Below are positions 1 through 6,021 of a stretch of 8,251 nt of DNA, in pieces. How positions within the stretch are numbered: the stretch's first letter is position 1; each line of letters starts with the position of its first letter. The stretch comes from an uncultured Lachnospiraceae bacterium (GTDB taxonomy: Bacteria > Bacillota > Clostridia > Lachnospirales > Lachnospiraceae): positions 1-8,251 of the forward strand of contig CADBRG010000078.1 in assembly GCA_902797015.1 (NCBI GenBank), in the 5' to 3' direction. Made by a program: the position numbers and the translations under genes. A model generated the notes under the pieces. It did no database searches. It was not told the DNA's origin and was given only the letters and a program-made list of their open reading frames with translations.

Positions 1-936
1 CGGACGCTTCTTGTCCTGTGCGGAGATCACGGCGTGATCGGAAACGGTGTGACCCAGACCGGAGCCTCGGTGACGGCAGCGGTCGCAAAAGCGATCGGAG
101 AGAACACCAGCACGATTTCGTACCTGGCCGCAGGTCAGAATATCGAAGTAATCCCGGTTGATGTCGGGATGCTTCCACATCCGGATTTCCCGGGTGTACA
201 GAACCGGAATGTCAGACCGGGGACGGCAGACCTTTCCAGGGAACCGGCGATGACGCGGGAAGAATGTATCCGTGCGATCCGTACCGGTATCGATCTGGTA
301 CGGGAAGAAAAGGAAAAAGGGACACAGATCGTCCTGACCGGAGAGATGGGCATCGGCAATACGACTGCCACCTCTGCGGTGGCAAGTGTCCTGCTTTCTA
401 AGGATGTTGAAGAGATGACCGGACGCGGATCCGGATTGTCAGCGGACGGCCTTACAAAAAAAGTAGCCTGCATCCGCCAGGGAATCGCAGTGAACGCCCC
501 GGATCCGGAAGACGCGATCGATGTGCTTTCAAAAGTCGGAGGCATAGAACTGGCAGCATTATGCGGTGTCTGCCTGGGCGGCGCTGTTTACCGGATGCCG
601 ATCCTGCTTGACGGCGTGATCACACTTGCAGCTGCGATCAGCGCCGTACGGATTCAGGAGAAGGCAAATCTACTGGATGAGATTCTGGAAGATTCCATCA
701 CTGAGATACTTGCCGTTCGTGATGTGTTGCTTGGTTCCCATACATCAGCGGAGCCTGCGACACGATATCTGATGGAGGCACTTTCACTGTCTGCGCCGAT
801 CAATGCGGGCATGCGACTCGGAGAAGGCAGCGGGGCAGTAGCTGCACTTTTGTTATTAGATATGGCGCTGCGCGAATACCAGAGCGCACACACATTTGAT
901 GTGCTTGGCATCGATGCGTATACGCCACAGGGGTAG
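1..936 (+). CDS. cobT: Nicotinate-nucleotide--dimethylbenzimidazole phosphoribosyltransferase, 5'-truncated
   Basis: CobT transfers phosphoribose from nicotinate mononucleotide to a lower-ligand base such as 5,6-dimethylbenzimidazole, giving the alpha-ribazole phosphate used in cobalamin nucleotide-loop assembly in the cytoplasm. The reading frame is open from base 1, so the gene begins left of the window. The 311 visible residues compare with about 350 in the family, so roughly 40 N-terminal residues are missing. Visible family motifs are the early GDHGV segment (codons near 22-36), the glycine-rich GEMGIGNTTATSA segment (from about 340) and the C-terminal GMRLGEGSGA motif. The Glu codon at 823-825 in that motif matches the catalytic base known from Salmonella CobT. 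The internal ATG at 34 lies inside the conserved GDHGV region and is not the start. The stop is 4 bases before the cobD ATG, so the two are probably translated from one mRNA. Base specificity cannot be read from the sequence. Confidence 0.95.
   Translation, partial: RTLLVLCGDHGVIGNGVTQTGASVTAAVAKAIGENTSTISYLAAGQNIEVIPVDVGMLPHPDFPGVQNRNVRPGTADLSREPAMTREECIRAIRTGIDLVREEKEKGTQIVLTGEMGIGNTTATSAVASVLLSKDVEEMTGRGSGLSADGLTKKVACIRQGIAVNAPDPEDAIDVLSKVGGIELAALCGVCLGGAVYRMPILLDGVITLAAAISAVRIQEKANLLDEILEDSITEILAVRDVLLGSHTSAEPATRYLMEALSLSAPINAGMRLGEGSGAVAALLLLDMALREYQSAHTFDVLGIDAYTPQG
929..933 (+). promoter_or_regulatory. Ribosome binding site deciding the cobD start
   Basis: AGGGG ends 7 bases before the ATG at 941 and overlaps the last codons of cobT. 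This spacing supports the start at 941. The in-frame ATG at 896 would add 15 residues that do not resemble the family N-terminus, which begins just before the conserved HGGD segment. Confidence 0.7.
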
Positions 937-940
937 AACA

Positions 941-2029
941 ATGCGTGTTCATGGTGGAGATATCCTCTCATATGAATCAAAATTTCATAAAAAGCCGCTG
1001 GATTTCTCTGTGAATGTGAGCCCGCTCGGTCTGCCGGAAGGCGTCAGACAGGCGGTGATCGATGCGTTGGATGATTCAGGGAAATATCCCGATACCGGCT
1101 GCCGAGCATTGCGTCAGGCGCTGGCCGAATACCACGGCGTCAGCCCTGAGTGGATCCTGTGTGGCAACGGTGCGGCAGATGTGATTGATCGCCTGGCATT
1201 TGCATTGCAGGGGAAAAAGAAAATCCTGCTCACCGCGCCGACATTTACGGAATACCGCTATGCGCTGGAACGGTCAGGGTTGGAATGTGTTTCCTATATG
1301 TTGGACCCGGAGGACGGATTTGCGATCCGGGAAGATTTTCTGGACCACATCACGCAGGATCTGGCAGCGGTCTTACTGTGTGAGCCGAACAATCCGACAG
1401 GAAAGACGACAGACAGAACGCTTTTGATCCGAATCCTGGAAAAGTGCAAGTCCTGTGGCGTGATGATGATCATTGATGAATGCTTTCAGGAATTTCTGGA
1501 CGAACCGGATGCGCATACCATGCAGGGATTTCTTGTGGATCTGGTGTCAGATACGGGCAAAAAGTCAGGAGTCGCCAACCCGCTCCTGATCTTAAAGTCT
1601 TTTACCAAGACCTACGCGATGGCTGGAATCCGTCTGGGCTATTGTCTTTGCGCGGATCAGGATCTGTTAGAAAAGATGGAGCAGGCGGCGCAGCCGTGGG
1701 CTGTATCGGGGTTGGCACAGGCAGCAGGAATCGCTGCTTTAAAGGAAACAGATTATCGGAACAGACTGCAGGTACAAAACACGACAGAGCGGGAGCGTAT
1801 GAAAAATGCGTTGTCTGATGTCGGGTGCAGACTGGTACAGGGTGAGGCGAACTATTTACTGTTTTGGCATGAACGGACCGATCTGGCAGATTGTCTGGCA
1901 AAGCAGGGGATTTTACTCCGTACCTGCACGGATTACGAAAGTCTTGACGAGCACTGGTACCGAGTAGCAGTTTTGGGAAGAGAAGATAATATCAGATTAA
2001 TAGAAGCACTTGCAGCGCAAAAGGTCTGA
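941..2029 (+). CDS. cobD: L-threonine-O-3-phosphate decarboxylase, PLP-dependent
   Basis: This fold-type I PLP enzyme decarboxylates L-threonine phosphate to (R)-1-amino-2-propanol phosphate, which is joined to the corrin ring as the nucleotide-loop linker. The 362-residue product has the expected length. Visible features are the N-terminal HGGD (residues 4-7), the GNGAAD cofactor-phosphate loop, NNPTG (150-154), IIDECF with Asp179 expected to contact the pyridine nitrogen, and SFTKTYAMAG with Lys223 as the likely Schiff-base lysine. The C-terminal YRVAVLGREDN segment probably holds the substrate-phosphate arginine. The family overlaps in sequence with histidinol-phosphate aminotransferases. 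The HGGD start and the neighbours cobT, cobQ and cbiC favour CobD. cbiB, whose product uses this compound, is not adjacent here. The gene starts 4 bases after cobT and is followed by a 65-base gap before cobQ. Confidence 0.92.
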   Translation: MRVHGGDILSYESKFHKKPLDFSVNVSPLGLPEGVRQAVIDALDDSGKYPDTGCRALRQALAEYHGVSPEWILCGNGAADVIDRLAFALQGKKKILLTAPTFTEYRYALERSGLECVSYMLDPEDGFAIREDFLDHITQDLAAVLLCEPNNPTGKTTDRTLLIRILEKCKSCGVMMIIDECFQEFLDEPDAHTMQGFLVDLVSDTGKKSGVANPLLILKSFTKTYAMAGIRLGYCLCADQDLLEKMEQAAQPWAVSGLAQAAGIAALKETDYRNRLQVQNTTERERMKNALSDVGCRLVQGEANYLLFWHERTDLADCLAKQGILLRTCTDYESLDEHWYRVAVLGREDNIRLIEALAAQKV

Positions 2030-2067
2030 TAAGATCAGCTGATTTGTCTGATTTTGCTGGAATATAT

Positions 2068-2080
2068 GCCGTGAAACGGC
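2068..2080 (+). other. Small hairpin abutting the cobQ ribosome binding site
   Basis: GCCGT and ACGGC form a perfect 5-bp stem around a GAA triloop, ending at the base before the AGGGAG site at 2081-2086. Upstream, a perfect 10-base palindrome (ATCAGCTGAT, 2034-2043) lies just after the cobD stop. Both are visible in the sequence. A role in tuning cobQ translation is inference, and short stems like these can occur by chance. Confidence 0.35.
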
Positions 2081-2086
2081 AGGGAG
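2081..2086 (+). promoter_or_regulatory. Ribosome binding site deciding the cobQ start
   Basis: AGGGAG stands 8 bases before the ATG at 2095 but only 2 bases before the in-frame ATG at 2089. The later ATG is therefore the better start. It also places the P-loop at residues 8-17, as usual for the family. The upstream in-frame TTG at 2044 has no suitable site. Confidence 0.7.
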
Positions 2087-2094
2087 AGATGACT

Positions 2095-3591
2095 ATGGCA
2101 AAATGCATTATGGTGCAGGGCACGATGTCCGGAGCCGGAAAGAGTTTACTGGTAGCCGCGCTTTGCAGAATTTTTCATCAGGACGGATACCGGGTCGCGC
2201 CATTCAAAAGCCAGAATATGGCACTAAACAGTGCCGTCACAAAGGATGGCCTGGAGATGGGGCGCGCACAGGTAATGCAGGCGGAGGCGGCGATGACAGA
2301 ACCGGATGTCCGCATGAATCCGATCCTGTTAAAACCGTCGAGTGATACCGGCAGTCAGGTGATCGTAAACGGAGAGATCCGCGGTCATATGTCAGCTGTT
2401 GATTATTTTAAATTCAAGCATCAGCTGATTCCCGACATCCTGGAGGCTTATGAAGGCCTGGAGGATGAATATGATATCATCGTGATCGAAGGTGCCGGAA
2501 GCCCGGCAGAGATCAATCTGAAATCTGACGATATCGTCAATATGGGAATGGCGAAAATGGTCAATGCGCCGGTCCTGCTTGCAGGTGATATCGACAGAGG
2601 CGGCGTCTTTGCGCAGCTGTACGGGACGGTAGAGCTGTTAGAACCCGAGGAGCGAGATCGGGTAGAGGGCCTGATCATCAATAAGTTCCGCGGAGACAAG
2701 ACCATTCTTGACCCGGGCATTGAGATGCTGTATGAAAAATGCAAGATTCCGATCGTCGGTGTGATCCCGTATGTCCATGTGGATGTAGATGATGAAGACT
2801 CCCTTGCACCGCGCCTGCGACAAAAAAGCCACGCAAAGGTACTGGACGTAGCAGTCATCCGACTGCCGCGCATTTCCAATTTCACGGACTTTTCGCCGCT
2901 TGAAGAGCATCCGGCGATCGGTGTCCGCTATGTAAGAAATGCCGAAGAACTCGGTCAGCCGGATCTGATCATTGTTCCGGGGACAAAAAGTACGATGGAT
3001 GACCTTGTCTGGCTGCGTGAGAGCGGGCTTGAGACCATGGTATTAAAACAGCATGCAAACGGAACGCCTGTGATCGGTGTGTGCGGCGGTTATCAGATGC
3101 TGGGAGAGTGGCTGGACAATCCCGAGCATACCGAAGGAAACCTGGATTCTCTGCGCGGTATGGGACTTTTGCCCACAAAAACAGTTTTCACCAGTGAGAA
3201 AACAAGAACGCATTTGAAGGCAGAAGTGACCGGCAGTATGTTCACCGGCGCACAGCTGGAAGGCTATGAGATCCATATGGGACAGACGACCATTCAGGGA
3301 GAAGCATTCTGTCGTCTGGAAAACGGACAGGAAGAAGGCTGTGTTGTCAAAAAAGAAGATACCTTCGTGGCCGGCAGCTATCTGCACGGACTGTTTGACA
3401 CAGGAGATCTGACAGCACGGGTCGCAGAATATCTGGCGGAGAAAAAGGGCATCTCGATTTCGGATCTTAAGCCGATTCCGCATGAAGATTATGTGCAGAA
3501 GCAGTATGATATTCTGGCGGATGCCGTCAGAGCATCGATGGACATTGACAGATTGTACGAGATCATGGAGCAGTATCAAAACGAAAAATAA
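2095..3591 (+). CDS. cobQ: Adenosylcobyric acid synthase, glutamine-hydrolysing (CobQ/CbiP)
   Basis: CobQ amidates four carboxylates (b, d, e, g) of adenosylcobyrinate a,c-diamide to give adenosylcobyric acid, using ATP and ammonia from glutamine. The 498 residues fit the family length of about 500. The N-terminal dethiobiotin-synthetase-like ATPase domain shows the P-loop QGTMSGAGKS (8-17), GRAQ, DIDRGG (165-170) and NKFRGD. The C-terminal class I glutamine amidotransferase domain shows GVCGGYQMLG with Cys330 as the expected nucleophile and GSYLHGLFD with His431 as the catalytic histidine. It acts upstream of the step where the CobD product is attached. It starts 65 bases after cobD and stops 15 bases before cbiC; its stop codon (3589-3591) overlaps the cbiC ribosome binding site by one base. 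The symbol cbiP would be equally valid in an anaerobic pathway. Confidence 0.96.
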   Translation: MAKCIMVQGTMSGAGKSLLVAALCRIFHQDGYRVAPFKSQNMALNSAVTKDGLEMGRAQVMQAEAAMTEPDVRMNPILLKPSSDTGSQVIVNGEIRGHMSAVDYFKFKHQLIPDILEAYEGLEDEYDIIVIEGAGSPAEINLKSDDIVNMGMAKMVNAPVLLAGDIDRGGVFAQLYGTVELLEPEERDRVEGLIINKFRGDKTILDPGIEMLYEKCKIPIVGVIPYVHVDVDDEDSLAPRLRQKSHAKVLDVAVIRLPRISNFTDFSPLEEHPAIGVRYVRNAEELGQPDLIIVPGTKSTMDDLVWLRESGLETMVLKQHANGTPVIGVCGGYQMLGEWLDNPEHTEGNLDSLRGMGLLPTKTVFTSEKTRTHLKAEVTGSMFTGAQLEGYEIHMGQTTIQGEAFCRLENGQEEGCVVKKEDTFVAGSYLHGLFDTGDLTARVAEYLAEKKGISISDLKPIPHEDYVQKQYDILADAVRASMDIDRLYEIMEQYQNEK

Positions 3592-3606
3592 GGAGATGAT
3601 CAGGTT

Positions 3607-4275
3607 ATGGATACAAAACACATTTTACCGGCTGATATTGAAAGCACCAGTATGTCGATCATCACAAAAGAATTAGAAGAAGCGGGGATCGTTCTTCCGG
3701 AGGAAAATGCCCCGGTGATCCGCCGTGTGATCCATACCAGTGCAGATTTTGATTATGCAGAAAATCTGCGTTTTACAGAAAATGCGGTAGCGCGTGCGAT
3801 CGCGCGTCTGCAGGAAGGTGCCGTGATCATTACGGACACGAATATGGCCCTGTCCGGTGTCAGCAAGCCGTCATTGAAGACGCTTGCAGGCGAAGCGCAC
3901 TGTTTTATGGCAGAACCGGAGATTGCAACCAAAGCGAAGGCAGACGGAACGACAAGAGCCGTAGCATCCATGAGCTATGCGGCGGAAAAATACCCGGAAG
4001 CGGTTTTTGCGATCGGCAATGCACCGACAGCTCTGATCAGACTTTCGGAATTAATGGAAGCAGGACTGCGGCCGTCGCTGATCATCGCAGTACCTGTTGG
4101 TTTTGTAAATGTCGTGGAAAGCAAGGAAGAAGTCTTTGCTGTCTGTGAGAAATATGATGTACCCTGTATCGCGGCGATGGGAAGAAAGGGCGGCAGCAAC
4201 GTAGCCGCTGCGATCTGCAACGCATTGCTCTATGAAGCGACCGGGAAGACCGATCCTTCCAAGCGATGGAAGTAA
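3607..4275 (+). CDS. cbiC: Cobalt-precorrin-8 methylmutase (precorrin isomerase)
   Basis: CbiC moves the methyl group from C11 to C12 of the corrin precursor, forming cobyrinic acid in the anaerobic branch (CobH performs the same step in the aerobic one). The protein has 222 residues, slightly longer than the usual roughly 210. His43, in RRVIHTSADFDY, matches the catalytic histidine position of the family. Other conserved blocks are GNAPTAL (137-143), PVGFVNV (163-169) and GRKGGSNVAAA (192-202). The ATG at 3607 lies 9 bases after AGGAGAT at 3591-3597. The ATG at 3596 is in another frame and is not used. This is the last gene of the B12 run and is followed by a strong terminator. Assignment to CbiC rather than CobH rests on the likely anaerobic host and is inference. 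Confidence 0.95.
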   Translation: MDTKHILPADIESTSMSIITKELEEAGIVLPEENAPVIRRVIHTSADFDYAENLRFTENAVARAIARLQEGAVIITDTNMALSGVSKPSLKTLAGEAHCFMAEPEIATKAKADGTTRAVASMSYAAEKYPEAVFAIGNAPTALIRLSELMEAGLRPSLIIAVPVGFVNVVESKEEVFAVCEKYDVPCIAAMGRKGGSNVAAAICNALLYEATGKTDPSKRWK

Positions 4276-4314
4276 CCCCCGAATCGGAAATAAGTGTATG
4301 TTCATAAAAATGGG

Positions 4315-4346
4315 AAAAGCGAAGTCGTTTCTGACTTCGCTTTTTT
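4315..4346 (+). terminator. Intrinsic terminator of the B12 operon
   Basis: A 12-bp perfect stem (left arm 4315-4326, loop GTTTCT 4327-4332, right arm 4333-4344) ends in a run of six T at 4341-4346. It lies 39 bases after the cbiC stop. The four A that open the left arm can pair with the T-run. Confidence 0.93.
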
Positions 4347-4362
4347 AAAGGGAGATTGAGTT

Positions 4363-4404
4363 ATGAAAATGTTCCTCCGTTATTTGGAGTGGTTATTGCT
4401 GTGA
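4363..4404 (+). CDS. Possible 13-residue peptide ORF
   Basis: The ATG at 4363 stands 8 bases after a strong AAAGGGAG site (4347-4354) and encodes MKMFLRYLEWLLL before a TGA at 4402-4404. The peptide is hydrophobic with two positive charges near its N-terminus, as in small membrane-associated peptides. It could be a leader peptide, a miniprotein or the remnant of a decayed gene. The frame stays open for another 18 codons after the TGA, to a TAA at 4459-4461, and that part holds a CSNCVC cluster. No dedicated promoter is clear upstream, since the preceding element is the B12 operon terminator. I do not recognise a family. Chance is a real alternative; the ribosome binding site is the main support. 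Confidence 0.3.
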   Translation: MKMFLRYLEWLLL

Positions 4405-4420
4405 GATTATAATATCGAAG

Positions 4421-4440
4421 AATTGTGTTCAAATTGTGTT
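4421..4440. repeat. Tandem direct repeat of AATTGTGTT
   Basis: The 9-base unit AATTGTGTT occurs at 4421-4429 and 4432-4440, offset by 11 bases, close to one turn of the helix. It lies 55 bases upstream of the -35 box at 4495. The repeat is seen directly. Function as an activator or repressor site is inference. Confidence 0.4.
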
Positions 4441-4494
4441 TGCAAAATGAAAGAAAAATAAGAATTATGTCTAAGTTATAAAAAAGAAATAAAG

Positions 4495-4523
4495 TTGCAT
4501 CAAAAACAGTGTGACGCTATAAT
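4495..4523 (+). promoter_or_regulatory. Sigma-A-type promoter for the nifX-like/nudC unit
   Basis: A consensus -10 TATAAT (4518-4523) is preceded by TTGCAT (4495-4500) with a 17-base spacer. The -35 box is weak, sharing only TTG with the consensus, so an activator may be needed. The predicted start near 4530 gives a leader of roughly 48 bases before the ATG at 4578. Confidence 0.65.
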
Positions 4524-4529
4524 ATAGCG
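4515..4529. promoter_or_regulatory. Palindrome overlapping the -10 box, possible operator
   Basis: CGCTATA and TATAGCG form perfect 7-base arms around a central A and fully enclose the TATAAT -10 box. A repressor bound here would block promoter opening. The alternative is a chance extension of the self-complementary TATA core; the GC ends of both arms make the symmetry more notable. The regulator is unknown. Confidence 0.45.
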
Positions 4530-4577
4530 CAGTGAAAACAAGAGATCTGAAAGACTTTTAGCAGGAGAGCATAAACA

Positions 4578-4964
4578 ATGGTAGTTGGAGTATTATGTAA
4601 AGACGGAACCATCAGTGATCATTTTGAAGACACAAAAGAAGTATTGCTTTATGAAATCGACAGAACACATGAAATTGTCGAGAAAAGAACGCTCGCAGTA
4701 GAGGGAGAAGGACATCTTCCGGTTGCAGGCATTCTGATCAAGAATCAGGCCAATGCTGTGATCTGCGATGAGATCAAGATGAATGCATTTTCCATGATGA
4801 AAAATCTCAGGGCACACGTATTCATTCATGCGAAGGGCGACCCGGATGAAGCGATCCAGGCACTGCTTCGCAGAGAATTAAAAGAACTGAAGGCACAGGA
4901 TTGCCCGGAACTCGAGCACGAAGAAGGCTGCACCGGAAATTGCTCTTCTTGTGCTTATCATTAA
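4578..4964 (+). CDS. NifX/NifB-type iron-molybdenum-cofactor-binding domain protein with Cys-rich tail
   Basis: This 128-residue protein resembles the dinitrogenase iron-molybdenum cofactor biosynthesis fold (Pfam Nitro_FeMo-Co; NifX, NifY, NifB C-terminus, MTH1175-like). The start reads VGVLCKDGTISDHFEDTKEV, matching the family pattern of a first strand followed by DGxxxxHF and an alpha/beta layer. Proteins of this type bind or carry iron-sulfur or molybdenum clusters; many occur outside nitrogen fixation with unknown roles. The loop usually rich in glycine is replaced by DEIKMNAFSMM (about 64-74). The C-terminus is acidic and ends in CTGNCSSC (118-125), a C-x3-C-x2-C pattern suited to metal or cluster binding; Cys7, Cys63 and Cys109 are further cysteines. 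AGGAGAG at 4563-4569 lies 8 bases before the ATG. It has its own promoter and is followed 48 bases later by nudC. No nif genes are visible. Confidence 0.75.
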   Translation: MVVGVLCKDGTISDHFEDTKEVLLYEIDRTHEIVEKRTLAVEGEGHLPVAGILIKNQANAVICDEIKMNAFSMMKNLRAHVFIHAKGDPDEAIQALLRRELKELKAQDCPELEHEEGCTGNCSSCAYH

Positions 4965-5012
4965 ACTGACCGTGATCAGGGATCTTTCTGATATCTGACA
5001 AGGAGGAATCAT

Positions 5013-5864
5013 ATGATCCAGGATATCGCACCACATAAGCTGGACAATCAATACTATATGGGTGTCGCGCCGGAAGACGACGATGTTTTGCTGGTGTTTG
5101 ACGGAAAGAAAGTACTTTGCAATACGGAAAACGGATTACATCTTCCAATGGTTTCGGAATTTGCAGGGATCCCGCAGGATGATGCAAAAAGAGATGCATT
5201 GCTGACCTATCTGTTTGCAATCGATGAAAAACATTTCTTTATGGCTGACAAGGATGCGTTGGCATTACCGGATGGATTTACATTTCAGGATGTCTGGAGA
5301 TTCCGGAGAGATGTGGCAAGCAGCCAGGAGGATATGTTTGCGATCGCAACCGGACTGCATTTATCTCACTGGTATCAGCACAACAAGTATTGTGGTTGCT
5401 GCGGAAGCCGTACGGAGCATGCGAAAGCAGAACGGGCACTGTTCTGTAAAGAATGCGGGAATATGATCTATCCGAGACTTGTTCCGGCGGTGATCATTGC
5501 CGTAACAAACGGTGACTCCATTCTGGTGACAAAGTATGGTGACAGAGATCTGCCGTTTTATGCGCTGGTTGCAGGATTTGTCGAGATCGGAGAGACACTG
5601 GAAGAGTGCGTGCAGCGGGAAGTGATGGAAGAAGTTGGCCTGCATGTCAAAAATATCCGGTATTATAAATCCCAACCATGGGGGATCGTCGATGATCTGC
5701 TTGCCGGATTCTGGTGTGAGGTAGACGGAGACCCGACGATTCATCTGGATTACCAGGAATTGAAGGAAGGCATCTGGGCAAAGCGGGGCGAAGTACCGCT
5801 GCAGCCCGATAACTACTCCCTGACCGGAGAAATGATGCGGATGTTTAACGAAGGCAGGGCATAA
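5013..5864 (+). CDS. nudC: NAD(H) pyrophosphatase, Nudix family, NudC type
   Basis: NudC-type enzymes hydrolyse NADH or NAD+ to nicotinamide mononucleotide and AMP, and in E. coli also remove NAD caps from RNA. The 283 residues show the expected order: a poorly conserved N-terminal domain, a zinc ribbon with Cys127, Cys130, Cys145 and Cys148, then a complete Nudix box at 188-210 (G188, E194, R202-E203, E206-E207, G209) for divalent metal binding. SQPW (220-223) follows, the first half of the NADH-specific signature SQPWPFPxS. The second half is replaced by GIVDD, so exact substrate preference is uncertain. A strong AGGAGG at 5001-5006 lies 6 bases before the ATG. The gene is probably cotranscribed with the NifX-like gene and ends before a bidirectional terminator. 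No repressor site of its own is visible. Confidence 0.9.
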   Translation: MIQDIAPHKLDNQYYMGVAPEDDDVLLVFDGKKVLCNTENGLHLPMVSEFAGIPQDDAKRDALLTYLFAIDEKHFFMADKDALALPDGFTFQDVWRFRRDVASSQEDMFAIATGLHLSHWYQHNKYCGCCGSRTEHAKAERALFCKECGNMIYPRLVPAVIIAVTNGDSILVTKYGDRDLPFYALVAGFVEIGETLEECVQREVMEEVGLHVKNIRYYKSQPWGIVDDLLAGFWCEVDGDPTIHLDYQELKEGIWAKRGEVPLQPDNYSLTGEMMRMFNEGRA

Positions 5865-5893
5865 TTTATGACTTCCTGTTCATTTTACGGTGA

Positions 5894-5937
5894 TTTTGGA
5901 ACATAAATCCCTTCCAAGGCACTGTTAAGTTCCAAAA
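5894..5937. repeat. Inverted repeat with 9-base arms
   Basis: TTTTGGAAC (5894-5902) and GTTCCAAAA (5929-5937) are perfect inverted copies around 26 bases. A third TTCCAA lies in the loop at 5912-5917. It sits between the nudC stop and the terminator hairpin. It could extend the 3' structure of the nudC mRNA or be a decayed element; no function is evident. Confidence 0.45.
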
Positions 5938-5955
5938 CACATGCCGACAAGACAG

Positions 5956-5993
5956 AAAAAAGGGTTGCCACCATTGCGGTGACAACCCTTTTG
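5956..5993. terminator. Bidirectional intrinsic terminator between nudC and carB
   Basis: Arms 5958-5972 and 5978-5992 pair with a single C-A mismatch around the loop ATTGC. Reading +, the hairpin ends in TTTT with a GATTTG continuation. Reading -, it ends in six T, from the A-run at 5956-5961. It therefore serves the convergent genes nudC (+) and carB (-) and looks stronger for carB, whose stop is 29 bases away. Confidence 0.88.
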
Positions 5994-6021
5994 ATTTGTT
6001 ATGGAATTTAGCCGGAGCGTC

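Larger units (their letters stand above)
4347..4577 (+). other. AT-rich intergenic regulatory region
   Basis: A hand count gives about 28% GC over 4381-4560, against roughly 50% in the flanking genes. The region holds a very short ORF with a good ribosome binding site, a tandem repeat of AATTGTGTT, a weak second promoter-like pair (TTGGAG 4384-4389 and TATAAT 4408-4413, 18 bases apart) and the likely promoter of the downstream gene. No cobalamin riboswitch, tRNA or other RNA gene is recognisable. Confidence 0.6.

Noticed and set aside
135..545. 136-codon open frame on the - strand opposite cobT
   Set aside because: It is Ser/Pro/Thr-rich with no domain, as expected of an antisense shadow of a conserved gene.
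896..940. Upstream in-frame starts for cobD
   Set aside because: They would overlap the cobT end, lack proper spacing to a ribosome binding site and add residues unlike the family.
2044..2094. TTG start at 2044 or ATG at 2089 for cobQ
   Set aside because: The AGGGAG site is correctly spaced only for the ATG at 2095, and the extra residues precede the normal family N-terminus.
3043..3621. Long open frame of 192 codons on the - strand
   Set aside because: It lies opposite the conserved glutaminase half of cobQ, has no good ribosome binding site that I can see and no recognisable domain. It is best explained by the codon bias of cobQ.
4363..4461. Selenoprotein read through the TGA
   Set aside because: No convincing SECIS-type hairpin follows the TGA, and nothing in the window shows that the host uses selenocysteine. 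It is kept only as a minor possibility in the finding on this short frame.
4276..4577. Cobalamin riboswitch in the intergenic region
   Set aside because: No B12-box-like sequence or large folded leader is visible, and the region follows the B12 operon instead of preceding it.
4970..5000. Weak hairpin ATCAG/CTGAT between the NifX-like gene and nudC
   Set aside because: The stem is only 5 bp without a T-run, so it is not a terminator and may be chance.
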